21,554 nt of DNA from 62-47 sp039808365 (GCA_039808365.1 JBDHSX010000055.1:1-21554); one strand, 5' to 3'. Positions 9,041 through 16,847 are shown, counted from the first letter of the stretch. A program made the numbers and translations. The notes: generated by a model from the letters alone, not told the origin.

Positions 9041-9751
9041 ATGACGGATTCGACGCGCCCGCACGGCTCGTTTTTCGGACGGCGCAAGGGCCACAAGCTT
9101 CGGCTGCATCAGGCCGACCTGATCGCGCGGCTGCTGCCGCATCTCGCGCTCGACCTCAGCCAGGCGGCTCCGCCCGATTTGCGCGCGCTGTTCGATGTCG
9201 CGGTGGATACGGTGCGGCTCGAAATCGGCTTCGGCGGCGGCGAGCATCTCGTCGCCGAGGCGCTCGCGCATCCCTCCACCGGCTTCATCGGCTGCGAGCC
9301 CTACGTCAACGGCATGGCGAAAATCCTGACGCAGATCGAGGCCCGCGGCCTTCGCAACATCCGCCTCGTCGCCGGCGACGCCGCCGAACTGCTGGCGTGG
9401 GCGCCGCCGCGATCGCTGGCGCGGATCGATCTGATCCATCCCGACCCCTGGCCGAAGCGCCGCCACTGGAAGCGCCGCTTCGTGCAGGACGACACCGTCG
9501 CCGCGATGGCGCGCGTGCTGGCGCCCGGCGGCGAGTTCCGTTTCGTCTGCGACATCGACAGCTATGTGGAATGGACGCTTGCGCATCTCGTGCGCACACC
9601 ACGATTCGAATGGCTGGCGGAACGCGCCGACGATTGGCGGCTGCCGTGGCCGGATTACACCATGACGCGCTATGGCCGCAAAGCGACCCGTGAAGGCCGC
9701 CGCGCGACGTATCTGCGATTCAGGCGATTGTCGTCATCGCGAGAAGCGTAA
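9041..9751 (+). CDS. trmB: tRNA (guanine-N7-)-methyltransferase TrmB
   Basis: TrmB makes m7G46 in the tRNA variable loop using SAM. The 236-residue product has the SAM-binding motif IGFGGGEHLVAEA (75-87) and the downstream acidic residue in GCEPYVNG. The family signature DLIHPDPWPKRRHWKRR holds the catalytic Asp and the tRNA-binding basic cluster. DYTMTRYGRKATREGR near the C-terminus matches the TxxExR-type substrate motif region. The last codons (SSSREA) and the TAA stop fall inside palindromic repeat copy B, which begins at 9732, so the repeat has supplied the present C-terminus. The 92-bp gap before it carries no recognisable gene. Confidence 0.95.
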   Translation: MTDSTRPHGSFFGRRKGHKLRLHQADLIARLLPHLALDLSQAAPPDLRALFDVAVDTVRLEIGFGGGEHLVAEALAHPSTGFIGCEPYVNGMAKILTQIEARGLRNIRLVAGDAAELLAWAPPRSLARIDLIHPDPWPKRRHWKRRFVQDDTVAAMARVLAPGGEFRFVCDIDSYVEWTLAHLVRTPRFEWLAERADDWRLPWPDYTMTRYGRKATREGRRATYLRFRRLSSSREA

Positions 9752-9851
9752 GCGACGACGCCACCCAGTCCTTGCTTGTGGCTTTCTGGATTGCTTCGCG
9801 GAGTCTGCGCTCGGACAACGCGAAGCGTTGATCCGAGTGCTCGCAATAACA
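9732..9851. repeat. Long-form dispersed palindromic repeat, copy B
   Basis: This 120-bp element is in inverted orientation relative to copy A. Its ends are CGTCATCGCGA and TCGCAATAACA, each with slight decay from the family consensus. The internal hairpin at 9810-9837 matches that of copy A, except that the GG:CC pair block of A is AA:TT here, so pairing is kept. The element overlaps the 3' end of trmB and stops 6 nt short of the convergent oxygenase stop codon. Confidence 0.88.
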
Positions 9852-9857
9852 ATGTTA

Positions 9858-10700
9858 TCACAACCGCGCCGCGTCCCGCGCCTTCTTCACGTCGGTCGCT
9901 TCCCACACCATGCGCTTGCCGCGCTCGCGGCCGAGCAGTTCGATCGGATCGTGATTGTCGATGTGGCCGAACTGTCCCTTGTAGACGCTGTAGCCGCACA
10001 ATTCCTGCAAGCGGCGCGGAAAGCGTTGCGCGATGTCGCGGGGGATGCCGAGTTGCAGGTTCTCCTGCTGCCGCATCCAGCCCCAGCAATAGGCGCAGGA
10101 AAACGCGAAGCGCCGGGCATCGCTGTCATTGGCGCCGCCGCCATGCCACAGCGCGCTGTCGAACAGCATGACGCTGCCCGCCGGCATCGTCGCCATCACC
10201 GTGTCGTAGTCCTTGCCGTATTCCGGTGCGCGATCGTATTTGTGACTGCCGGGCACGATCCGCGTCGCGCCGTTGGTCGCGGTGAAATCCGACAGCGCCC
10301 AGATCGCGTTGAGCGTGATCGGAATATGCGGACGCGGCAGCGGAATGAGCTGGGTGTCCTCGTGGATCGGCTGCGCCTCCTGTCCCGGCCCCAGCACCAG
10401 CGAGCAGAACGACGACAGCAGGCATTCCTTGTCGAGCACCGCCTCCACCACCGGCAGCACCGCCTCGTGCAGCGGCACTTCCCAGAACACCTCGTCATAA
10501 GTCAGCAGGTTGTTGACGCGCAGCGTCTTGTAGCCCTCGAACGAGGTCTTGGCGGTGGTCAGCGCATGCTCGCGCTCGATCCGCTCCACCGCCGCCTTGA
10601 GGTCCTCGACCAGCTGCGGGGCCACCACCCGCTCCAGCACGGTATAGCCGTCGTTGCGGATGCGCCCGGCATGAGCGGCGATGGCGGCTTCGTCGAGCAT
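9858..10700 (-). CDS. Phytanoyl-CoA dioxygenase (PhyH) family Fe(II)/2-oxoglutarate oxygenase
   Basis: This is a predicted non-heme iron oxygenase of 280 residues. The double-stranded beta-helix shows the H-x-D motif (H113, D115 in PIHEDTQ). NGATRIVPGSHKYDR (143-157) is the characteristic family loop, and the distal ligand H186 in LWHGGG is followed by the 2-oxoglutarate-binding Arg (R196/R197 in SDARRFAF). All iron and cosubstrate ligands look intact. GGAGA lies 6-12 nt upstream of the ATG on this strand. It is the only minus-strand gene, set between trmB and rimP and convergent with trmB across repeat B, which suggests an accessory insertion. The family acts on diverse substrates (lipid side chains, hydroxylated metabolites, halogenation, phosphonates); nothing here points to one. 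Confidence 0.9.
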   Translation of the reverse strand: MLDEAAIAAHAGRIRNDGYTVLERVVAPQLVEDLKAAVERIEREHALTTAKTSFEGYKTLRVNNLLTYDEVFWEVPLHEAVLPVVEAVLDKECLLSSFCSLVLGPGQEAQPIHEDTQLIPLPRPHIPITLNAIWALSDFTATNGATRIVPGSHKYDRAPEYGKDYDTVMATMPAGSVMLFDSALWHGGGANDSDARRFAFSCAYCWGWMRQQENLQLGIPRDIAQRFPRRLQELCGYSVYKGQFGHIDNHDPIELLGRERGKRMVWEATDVKKARDAARL

Positions 10701-10740
10701 TGCGATGTCTCCGGGCGCGGTTCTGTCAGGGTTCAGTTGA

Positions 10741-10769
10741 GCTTAATCGCTGCGACCGGCCGTTGTCAG
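10741..10769 (-). promoter_or_regulatory. Possible promoter of the minus-strand oxygenase gene
   Basis: On the minus strand CTGACA (10769-10764) is followed after 17 bp by TTAAGC (10746-10741), which would start transcription about 34 nt before the ATG. The -35 matches consensus well and the -10 poorly, so this is tentative. It would face away from the rimP promoter. Confidence 0.3.
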
Positions 10770-10824
10770 CCGGCGCGACGCCATCACGGGCGATCAAATC
10801 GCCGCAGCCGGGGCGCGCGGGCCC

Positions 10825-10853
10825 TTGCCGGATTGCCGGGAAAGCGCTATATG
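10825..10853 (+). promoter_or_regulatory. Sigma70-type promoter of the rimP-nusA operon
   Basis: TTGCCG (10825-10830) and TATATG (10848-10853) are separated by exactly 17 bp; each matches consensus at four of six positions. Transcription would begin near 10860, giving a leader of about 115 nt before rimP. That leader contains the antiterminator-like hairpin and the intrinsic terminator listed separately. Confidence 0.6.
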
Positions 10854-10870
10854 CGCGCTCAATAGAAAAG

Positions 10871-10895
10871 TTCTCATACGATGGCGTATTGAGAG
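10871..10895 (+). promoter_or_regulatory. Antiterminator-like hairpin in the rimP leader
   Basis: TTCTCATACG pairs with CGTATTGAGAG across an ATGG loop: ten pairs including one G-T, with a single bulged T at 10890. Its 3' arm uses bases 10892-10895, which are the first four bases of the terminator 5' arm, so the two structures cannot form together. A further alternative pairs CTCAATA (10858-10864) with TATTGAG (10887-10893). This arrangement is typical of a transcriptional attenuator. Confidence 0.55.
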
Positions 10896-10922
10896 TGGGC
10901 CCCCCGGGACCCGCTCTTTTTT
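10892..10922 (+). terminator. Intrinsic terminator (attenuator) 54 nt upstream of rimP
   Basis: AGAGTGGG (10892-10899) pairs with CCCGCTCT (10910-10917), one G-T wobble, around a C-rich loop, and runs into six T (10917-10922). The next plus-strand gene upstream, trmB, ends over 1.1 kb away and the gene between lies on the other strand. The terminator can therefore only act on transcripts starting just ahead of rimP, which argues for attenuation of the operon. On the minus strand there is no T tract. Confidence 0.75.
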
Positions 10923-10975
10923 ATTACCTGAACGGTTGGCGGCCGCCCCCGCTGCCGCGAACGCCCCGGAACCTG

Positions 10976-11722
10976 ATGACCGACACCACGACCCGCGACG
11001 ACCTCTTGAACGAGCCCCGCCTGATGACGGAACCCGGCGTCGCCGCGCGGGTGGCCGCCGTCGCCGCTCCGGTGCTCCAGGGCATGGGCTACCGGCTGGT
11101 CCGCATCAAGGTCTCGGGCGAGGCCGGCTGCACCGTCCAGATCATGGCCGAACGGCCCGACGGAACCATGCTGATCGACGATTGTGAGGCGGTATCCCGG
11201 GCGCTGTCACCGGTGCTGGACGTCAACGACCCGATCGAACGGGCCTACCGGCTGGAGATTTCCTCGCCCGGCATCGACCGGCCGCTGGTCCGCCGCAGCG
11301 ATTTCGAGCGCGCGCGGGGCCATCTGGCGAAGATCGACATGGCCGCGCCACATTATGGCCGCAAGCGGTTTCGCGGCATCATCGAAAGCCTCGATGGCGA
11401 AACCGTGCGGCTTCGCCGCGACGACCCGCCGGCCGGCGAGGACGCCGTGGTGGCGCTGCCGCTCCATGACATCGGCGACGCGCGGCTGGTCCTGACCGAC
11501 GACCTGATCGCCGAATCGATGCGCCGCGGCAAGGCCGCCGAGCGCGACTTGAAGGAAAGCCTCGGCATCGAACCGGAGCCGCCCGCGCATGCCAAAAAGG
11601 CCCGCGCCAAAGGCCCCAAACCGAAAGCGAAGAAAAAGCCGCTTCCGAAGAATACCAAACAACACCGGCTGGCCGCCGACGCGCGGCTCGCCGGCGTGAT
11701 CGATCCCATCGAAGGAGACTGA
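10976..11722 (+). CDS. rimP: Ribosome maturation factor RimP
   Basis: RimP is needed for 30S subunit assembly. Counting from ATG 10976 the product is 248 residues. The N-terminal alpha/beta domain starts at about residue 20 (GVAARVAAVAAPVLQGMGYRL), with CTVQIMAERPDG and the signature EISSPGIDRPLVR at 94-106. The C-terminal SH3-like domain spans about 108-180. Residues 206-230 are a lysine-rich extension (AKKARAKGPKPKAKKK...), absent from the roughly 150-residue E. coli protein but usual in related alphaproteobacteria as I recall. The frame stays open upstream to 10700, but that stretch contains the promoter and terminator, so I reject the longer start. It is 3 nt from nusA. Confidence 0.95.
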   Translation: MTDTTTRDDLLNEPRLMTEPGVAARVAAVAAPVLQGMGYRLVRIKVSGEAGCTVQIMAERPDGTMLIDDCEAVSRALSPVLDVNDPIERAYRLEISSPGIDRPLVRRSDFERARGHLAKIDMAAPHYGRKRFRGIIESLDGETVRLRRDDPPAGEDAVVALPLHDIGDARLVLTDDLIAESMRRGKAAERDLKESLGIEPEPPAHAKKARAKGPKPKAKKKPLPKNTKQHRLAADARLAGVIDPIEGD

Positions 11723-11725
11723 ACC

Positions 11726-13354
11726 ATGGCCGCCGTCAGCGCCAACCGGCTTGAACTCTTGCAGATCGCCGACGCGGTCGCGCGTGAAAAGTCGATCGAC
11801 CGCACCATCGTCATCGAGGCGATGGAAGACGCCATCGCCAAGGCCGCCCGCGCCCGCTACGGCGCCGAGACCGACGTCCACGCCGAGATTCATCCGAAGA
11901 CCGGCCAGCTCGCGCTGACCCGCCACATGCTGGTGGTCGATCAGGTCGAGAACGCCGCCAACCAGATTTCGCTGGCCGACGCCCAGCGCGCCAATCCCGG
12001 CGCGCAGATCGGCGACACCATCGCCGACACCCTGCCGCCGCTGGAATATGGCCGCATCGCCGCGCAGTCGGCCAAGCAGGTGATCGTGCAGAAGGTGCGC
12101 GAGGCCGAGCGCGACCGCCAGTATCAGGAATTCAAGGACCGCATCGGCGACATCGTCAACGGCGTCGTCAAGCGCGTCGAATATGGCAGCGTCATCGTCG
12201 ATCTCGGCCGTGGCGAGGCCATCATCCGCCGCGACGAGATGCTGCCGCGCGAGGTGTTCCGCAACGGCGACCGGGTGCGCGCCTTCGTGTTCGACGTCCG
12301 CCGCGAAACCCGTGGCCCGCAGATTTTCTTGTCCCGCACCCATCCGCAGTTCATGGCGAAGCTGTTCGCGCAGGAAGTGCCGGAAATCTATGACGGCATC
12401 GTCGAAATCAAGGCGGTGGCCCGCGATCCCGGCTCGCGCGCGAAAATCGGCGTGATCTCGCGCGACTCCTCGGTCGATCCGGTCGGCGCCTGCGTCGGCA
12501 TGCGCGGCTCGCGCGTGCAGGCGGTGGTCAACGAATTGCAGGGCGAGAAGATCGACATCATCCCGTGGTCGCCGGACATCGCGACCTTCGTGGTCAACGC
12601 GCTCGCGCCGGCGGAAGTCTCCAAGGTGGTGATCGACGAGGACCGCGAGCGCATCGAGGTTGTAGTTCCGGACACCAATAACCAATTATCACTTGCGATC
12701 GGTCGTCGCGGCCAGAACGTGCGGCTCGCCTCGCAACTCACCGGCTGGGATATCGACATCCTGACCGAGAGCGAGGAATCCGAGCGCCGCCAGGCCGATT
12801 TCGAGAACTCGACGCGGGTGTTCATGGAAGCCCTCAACGTCGACGAGGTGGTCGGTCAGCTGCTGGCGTCAGAAGGCTTCACCTCGGTCGAGGAACTGGC
12901 GCTGGTCGATGTCCGCGAACTCGCCAGCATCGAGGGTTTCGACGACGAGACCGCCGAGGAACTGCAGAGCCGCGCCCGCGAATATCTCGAAACGCTGGAG
13001 GCGGAACTGGAAGCGCGGCGCAAGGAGCTGGGCGTCGAGGATGCCGTCAAGGAAGTGCCCGGCATCACCTCGAAGATGCTGGTCAAGCTCGGCGAGAACG
13101 ACGTCAAGACCGTCGAGGATCTGGCCGGCTGCGCCACCGACGATCTGGTCGGCTGGACCGAGCGCAAGGACGGCGGCGAGGCCACCAAATATCCCGGCTT
13201 CTTCGACGGCATCGAACTGTCGCGCGAGGACGCCGAACACCTGATCATGCAGGCGCGGCTCGCCGCCGGCTGGATCACCGAGGCCGATCTCGCCAAGGGT
13301 GCTGACGCGGATGGCGGCGAGGAAGCCGAGGCCGCCGAAGATCACGCGGTTTAA
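11726..13354 (+). CDS. nusA: Transcription termination/antitermination factor NusA
   Basis: NusA binds RNA polymerase and nascent RNA to control pausing, termination and antitermination. The 542-residue product has the N-terminal polymerase-binding domain (1-130), S1 (about 137-200, IVNGVVKRVEYGSVIVDLG) and KH1 (about 230-300, VGMRGSRVQAVVNEL). KH2 (about 303-365) contains the GRRG loop at 326-329. Two acidic helix-hairpin-helix repeats span about 370-425 and 440-515. The ATG follows GGAG at 11713-11716. Codons 312-326 are unusually AT-rich (see findings). It follows rimP by 3 nt, and the leader attenuator upstream could make it self-regulated, as in other bacteria. Confidence 0.98.
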   Translation: MAAVSANRLELLQIADAVAREKSIDRTIVIEAMEDAIAKAARARYGAETDVHAEIHPKTGQLALTRHMLVVDQVENAANQISLADAQRANPGAQIGDTIADTLPPLEYGRIAAQSAKQVIVQKVREAERDRQYQEFKDRIGDIVNGVVKRVEYGSVIVDLGRGEAIIRRDEMLPREVFRNGDRVRAFVFDVRRETRGPQIFLSRTHPQFMAKLFAQEVPEIYDGIVEIKAVARDPGSRAKIGVISRDSSVDPVGACVGMRGSRVQAVVNELQGEKIDIIPWSPDIATFVVNALAPAEVSKVVIDEDRERIEVVVPDTNNQLSLAIGRRGQNVRLASQLTGWDIDILTESEESERRQADFENSTRVFMEALNVDEVVGQLLASEGFTSVEELALVDVRELASIEGFDDETAEELQSRAREYLETLEAELEARRKELGVEDAVKEVPGITSKMLVKLGENDVKTVEDLAGCATDDLVGWTERKDGGEATKYPGFFDGIELSREDAEHLIMQARLAAGWITEADLAKGADADGGEEAEAAEDHAV

Positions 13355-13371
13355 GGAGTCATGTCACCGGC

Positions 13372-14109
13372 ATGCTTGCCCACGTCGACCCGGCCGATCC
13401 TGATCACGGCCCCCGGACCGCAAGGCCGGGGACCGCGCGGATGTGCGCGGTCACGCGGCAGGTCAAGCCGATCGACGAATTGATCCGCTTCGTCGTCGGC
13501 CCGTCCGGCGACGTCGTGCCCGACCTCAAGCGCAAGCTGCCGGGCCGCGGGCTCTGGGTCACCGCGACCCATGGCGCGGTGGCGGAGGCGGCCAAACGCG
13601 GATTGTTCGCGCGCGGCTTCAAGCGCGCCGTCAAACCCGCGCCGTCGCTCGCCGACGACACCGAGCGCCTGTTGGCGCGCGGCGTGGTCGAGGCCCTGGC
13701 GATGACTGCCAAGGCGGGGCTGGTGGTGGCGGGCTTCGGCAAGGTCGAGGACGCCTTGGAGCGCGGTCAGGCGGTGGCGCTGCTGCACGCCAGCGACGGC
13801 GCCGCCGACGGCATCCGCAAGCTCGACGCCAAACGGACGGCGGCTATTCGCCAAATCGACGCCGGCCAGAACGAAATAACCGGGATTCCGGTCATTTCCG
13901 TGCTGACCTCGGCAGAATTGGATTTGGCACTTGGCCGCTCAAATGTGATACATGCTGCCGTGCTCGCCGGCCCGGCCGGCGAAACGTTCCTGTCGCGAAG
14001 CCAGATCCTGGTCCGATACCGGATGGCCAACGACGGCGGAACCGATAACAAGACGACACCAATTTCGCAGACAAGACCCGCGCGAAACCGCGCACCGCAA
14101 CACGACTAG
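13372..14109 (+). CDS. YlxR-L7Ae type RNA-binding protein
   Basis: The 245-residue protein fuses a YlxR (DUF448) domain with an L7Ae/L30e-like domain. Residues 23-62 show the YlxR pattern: RMCAVTRQVKPIDELIRF, then VPDLKRKLPGRGLWV. Residues about 100-200 form the second fold (AKAGLVVAGFGKVEDALERG... VISVLTSAELDLALGRSNV). This fusion is standard in alphaproteobacteria between nusA and infB. YlxR proteins bind RNA and in Bacillus modulate RNase P; the role here is unknown. An ATG at 13361 right after AAGGAG opens a different frame that stops early, so ATG 13372 is used although its Shine-Dalgarno spacing is long. The C-terminal 25 residues are low complexity. Confidence 0.88.
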   Translation: MLAHVDPADPDHGPRTARPGTARMCAVTRQVKPIDELIRFVVGPSGDVVPDLKRKLPGRGLWVTATHGAVAEAAKRGLFARGFKRAVKPAPSLADDTERLLARGVVEALAMTAKAGLVVAGFGKVEDALERGQAVALLHASDGAADGIRKLDAKRTAAIRQIDAGQNEITGIPVISVLTSAELDLALGRSNVIHAAVLAGPAGETFLSRSQILVRYRMANDGGTDNKTTPISQTRPARNRAPQHD

Positions 14110-14126
14110 AAGATTGGGACTGCTGT

Positions 14127-16742
14127 ATGGTTGATACGAAGAATCCTGGCGACAAGACTTTGAGCGTCAGCCCGACCAAGACCTTGACGCTGAAGCCGCG
14201 CGTCGAGCAGGGCACCGTGCGCCAGAGTTTCAGCCACGGCCGTACCAAGCAAGTTGTGGTCGAGAAGCGCGGCAAGCGCCGCATCGGCGGCGACGCGCCG
14301 GCGGCCGAGCCCGCCGCCAAGGCCGAATCCCCCGCCGTTCGGCCGACGGCGACGCCCGCCCGCGCGCCGTCGCGCCCGACGCCGCCCGCCCGCGCCGGCT
14401 CCGGCGTGGTGTTGCGCACCCTGACCGAGGACGAGCGCAGCGCCCGCGCCAGCGCGCTGGCCGACGCCCGCCTCCGCGAGGAGGAGGAGCGCCGCGCCGC
14501 CGAGGCCGAGGCCGAGCGCCGCAAGAGCCGCGAATATATCGAGCAGCAGGAGCGCGAGGCCGCCGAGGCCCGCCGCAAGGCCGAGGAAGAACGCCACCGG
14601 CTGGAGGAAGAAGCCAAGCGCAAGGCCGAGATCCAGGCCAAGAAGAGCATCGAGGCGGAAGCCAAGCCCGCCGGCACGCCGGCGCGTCCCGCCGCCACCA
14701 CGGCCCGCGCGCCGATCCCGACCGCGCGGCCGGGCGTCGCCGCCGCCGACGGCAGCGACGAGGACGAGGCGCCGCGCATGGTGCGCCGTCCCGGCGGCGC
14801 CGCCCGTCCGGTGGTCGCCCCCAAGCCGACGGCGAAACCCGGCCCGCAGAAGCAGCGCGGCCGCCTCACCGTGGTCACCGCGCTTAACGCCGATGATGTG
14901 CGCGAGCGCTCGATCGCCTCGTTCCGCCGCCGCACCCAACGCCTCAAGGGCCACGCCTCCAACGAGCCGAAGGAGAAGCTGGTTCGCGAGGTGACGATTC
15001 CCGAAGCGATCACCATTCAGGAACTCGCCAACCGCATGTCGGAACGCGCGGTGGACGTCATCCGCCTGCTGATGAAGCAGGGCGCGATGCACAAGATCAC
15101 CGACGTGATCGACGCCGACACCGCGCAACTGATCGCGGAAGAACTCGGCCACACCGTCAAGCGCGTCGCCGCCTCGGACGTCGAGGAAGGCCTGTTCGAC
15201 GTCGTCGACGACTCGACCGACACCGAGCCGCGCTCGCCGGTGGTCACCGTGATGGGCCATGTCGATCACGGCAAGACCTCGCTGCTCGACGCGCTGCGCC
15301 ACGCCAATGTGGTGTCGGGCGAAGCCGGCGGCATCACCCAGCACATCGGCGCCTATCAGGTCACCGCGCCCGGCGGCCAGAAGATCACCTTCATCGACAC
15401 TCCCGGCCACGCCGCGTTCACCGCGATGCGCGCGCGCGGCGCCAAGGTCACCGACATCGTCATCCTGGTGGTGGCGGCGGACGACGGCGTGATGCCGCAG
15501 ACCATCGAGGCGATCAACCACGCCAAGGCGGCCAAGGTGCCGTTGATCGTGGCGATCAACAAGATCGACAAGCCGGAGGCCAAGCCCGAGCGCGTGCGCA
15601 CCGAACTGTTGCAACACGACGTGCAGGTGGAATCCTTCGGCGGCGACGTGGTCGATGTCGAGGTCTCGGCCAAGAACAAGACCAATCTCGACAAGCTGCT
15701 CGAAATGATTTCGTTGCAGGCCGAACTGCTCGACCTCAAGACCAATTCGCAGCGCCCGGCCGAGGGCACGGTGATCGAGGCCAAGCTCGATCGCGGCCGC
15801 GGCCCGGTGGCCACCGTTCTGGTTCAGCGCGGCACGCTGCGGGTCGGCGACATCATCGTCGCCGGCGCCGAGATGGGCCGCGTCCGCGCGCTGATTTCCG
15901 ATCAGGGCGAGACGCTTGAGGAAGCCGGCCCGTCGGTGCCGGTGGAAGTGCTCGGCTTCAACGGTCCGCCGGAAGCCGGCGACCGCCTCGCCGTGGTCGA
16001 GAACGAAGCCCGCGCCCGTCAGGTCACGAGCTATCGCGCCCATCAGAAGCGCGAGAACGCCGCCGCCAGCGTCTCCGGCATGCGCGGCTCGCTCGAACAG
16101 ATGATGTCGCAGCTCAAGACCTCGGGCCGCAAGGAATTCCCGCTGGTCATCAAGGCCGACGTGCAAGGCTCGCTGGAAGCGATCCTCGGCTCGCTGGAAA
16201 AGCTCGGCACCGACGAGGTCGCCGCGCGCATCCTGCATGCGGGCGTCGGCGGCATCTCGGAATCCGACGTGACGCTTGCGGAAGGCTTCAACGCCGCGAT
16301 CATCGGCTTCTCGGTGCGCGCCAACAAGGAGGCGGCGGCCGCCGCCAAGCGCAACGGCATCGAAATCCGCTACTACAACATCATCTACGATCTCGTGGAC
16401 GACGTGAAGAAGGCGATGAGCGGCCTGCTCGCGCCGACGCTGCGCGAAACCATGCTCGGCAACGCGCAGATCCTGGAGGTGTTCAACATCTCCAAGGTCG
16501 GCAAGGTCGCCGGCTGCCGCGTCACCGACGGCACCGTGGAGCGCGGCGCCAACGTCCGCCTGATCCGCGACAACGTCGTGGTGCACGAGGGCAAGCTGTC
16601 GACCTTGAAGCGCTTCAAGGACGAAGTGAAGGAAGTCCAGTCCGGACAGGAGTGCGGCATGGCCTTCGAGAGCTACCACGACATGCGCGTCGGCGACGTC
16701 ATCGAGTGCTACCGCGTGGAGACGATCCAGCGTTCGCTGTGA
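14127..16742 (+). CDS. infB: Translation initiation factor IF-2
   Basis: IF-2 is the GTPase that places fMet-tRNA on the 30S subunit and promotes subunit joining. The 871-residue product has an N-terminal third (to about 280) that is a charged Ala/Arg/Glu-rich region predicted to be coiled or disordered, and an IF2_N helical domain near 290-345 (TIQELANRMSERAVDVIRLL). G-domain motifs are G1 GHVDHGKT (377-384), G2 GGITQH (401-406), G3 DTPGH (424-428), G4 NKID (478-481) and G5 SAKN (514-517). Beta-barrel domains and the fMet-binding C-terminus (ECGMAFESYHDMRVGDVIE) complete it. All catalytic residues are present, including the His of G3. It begins 17 nt after the upstream stop. Confidence 0.98.
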   Translation: MVDTKNPGDKTLSVSPTKTLTLKPRVEQGTVRQSFSHGRTKQVVVEKRGKRRIGGDAPAAEPAAKAESPAVRPTATPARAPSRPTPPARAGSGVVLRTLTEDERSARASALADARLREEEERRAAEAEAERRKSREYIEQQEREAAEARRKAEEERHRLEEEAKRKAEIQAKKSIEAEAKPAGTPARPAATTARAPIPTARPGVAAADGSDEDEAPRMVRRPGGAARPVVAPKPTAKPGPQKQRGRLTVVTALNADDVRERSIASFRRRTQRLKGHASNEPKEKLVREVTIPEAITIQELANRMSERAVDVIRLLMKQGAMHKITDVIDADTAQLIAEELGHTVKRVAASDVEEGLFDVVDDSTDTEPRSPVVTVMGHVDHGKTSLLDALRHANVVSGEAGGITQHIGAYQVTAPGGQKITFIDTPGHAAFTAMRARGAKVTDIVILVVAADDGVMPQTIEAINHAKAAKVPLIVAINKIDKPEAKPERVRTELLQHDVQVESFGGDVVDVEVSAKNKTNLDKLLEMISLQAELLDLKTNSQRPAEGTVIEAKLDRGRGPVATVLVQRGTLRVGDIIVAGAEMGRVRALISDQGETLEEAGPSVPVEVLGFNGPPEAGDRLAVVENEARARQVTSYRAHQKRENAAASVSGMRGSLEQMMSQLKTSGRKEFPLVIKADVQGSLEAILGSLEKLGTDEVAARILHAGVGGISESDVTLAEGFNAAIIGFSVRANKEAAAAAKRNGIEIRYYNIIYDLVDDVKKAMSGLLAPTLRETMLGNAQILEVFNISKVGKVAGCRVTDGTVERGANVRLIRDNVVVHEGKLSTLKRFKDEVKEVQSGQECGMAFESYHDMRVGDVIECYRVETIQRSL

Positions 16743-16787
16743 GTCCAAATCTCACGAGAATGCTGCGTTAGTTGGAAATGCGGCGTC

Positions 16788-16836
16788 ATGGCCGGACAAA
16801 AGCGCGAAGCGCGTCTTCGCATGAAGGTCCGGCCAT
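16788..16836. repeat. Second-family palindrome (ATGGCCGGAC type)
   Basis: ATGGCCGGAC (16788-16797) pairs with GTCCGGCCAT (16827-16836). Nested inside is a second hairpin, GCGAAG (16804-16809) with CTTCGC (16815-16820). The left end CGTCATGGCC and the trailing CCACGTC resemble another dispersed palindrome common in Bradyrhizobiaceae as I recall. It lies immediately before repeat copy C, so the infB-rbfA gap (212 bp) is nearly all repeat. Confidence 0.7.
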
Positions 16837-16847
16837 CCACGTCCCTC

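Noticed and set aside
9672..10865. A 397-codon plus-strand frame antisense to the oxygenase
   Set aside because: It begins inside trmB, runs through the repeat and mirrors the PhyH gene, whose iron ligands are intact on the other strand.
10700..10975. N-terminal extension of RimP by 92 codons
   Set aside because: The stretch contains the promoter and an intrinsic terminator, and the translated extension has no resemblance to RimP; ATG 10976 gives the expected start.
13361..13363. ATG immediately after AAGGAG as the start of the gene behind nusA
   Set aside because: The Shine-Dalgarno to ATG distance is only 2 nt and the frame stops early without any YlxR motif; the conserved frame starts at 13372.
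14106..16748. An 880-codon open frame antisense to infB
   Set aside because: It exactly shadows infB, the translation is low-complexity His/Arg/Asp/Ala-rich with no domain, and long antisense frames are expected in DNA with strong GC bias at third positions.
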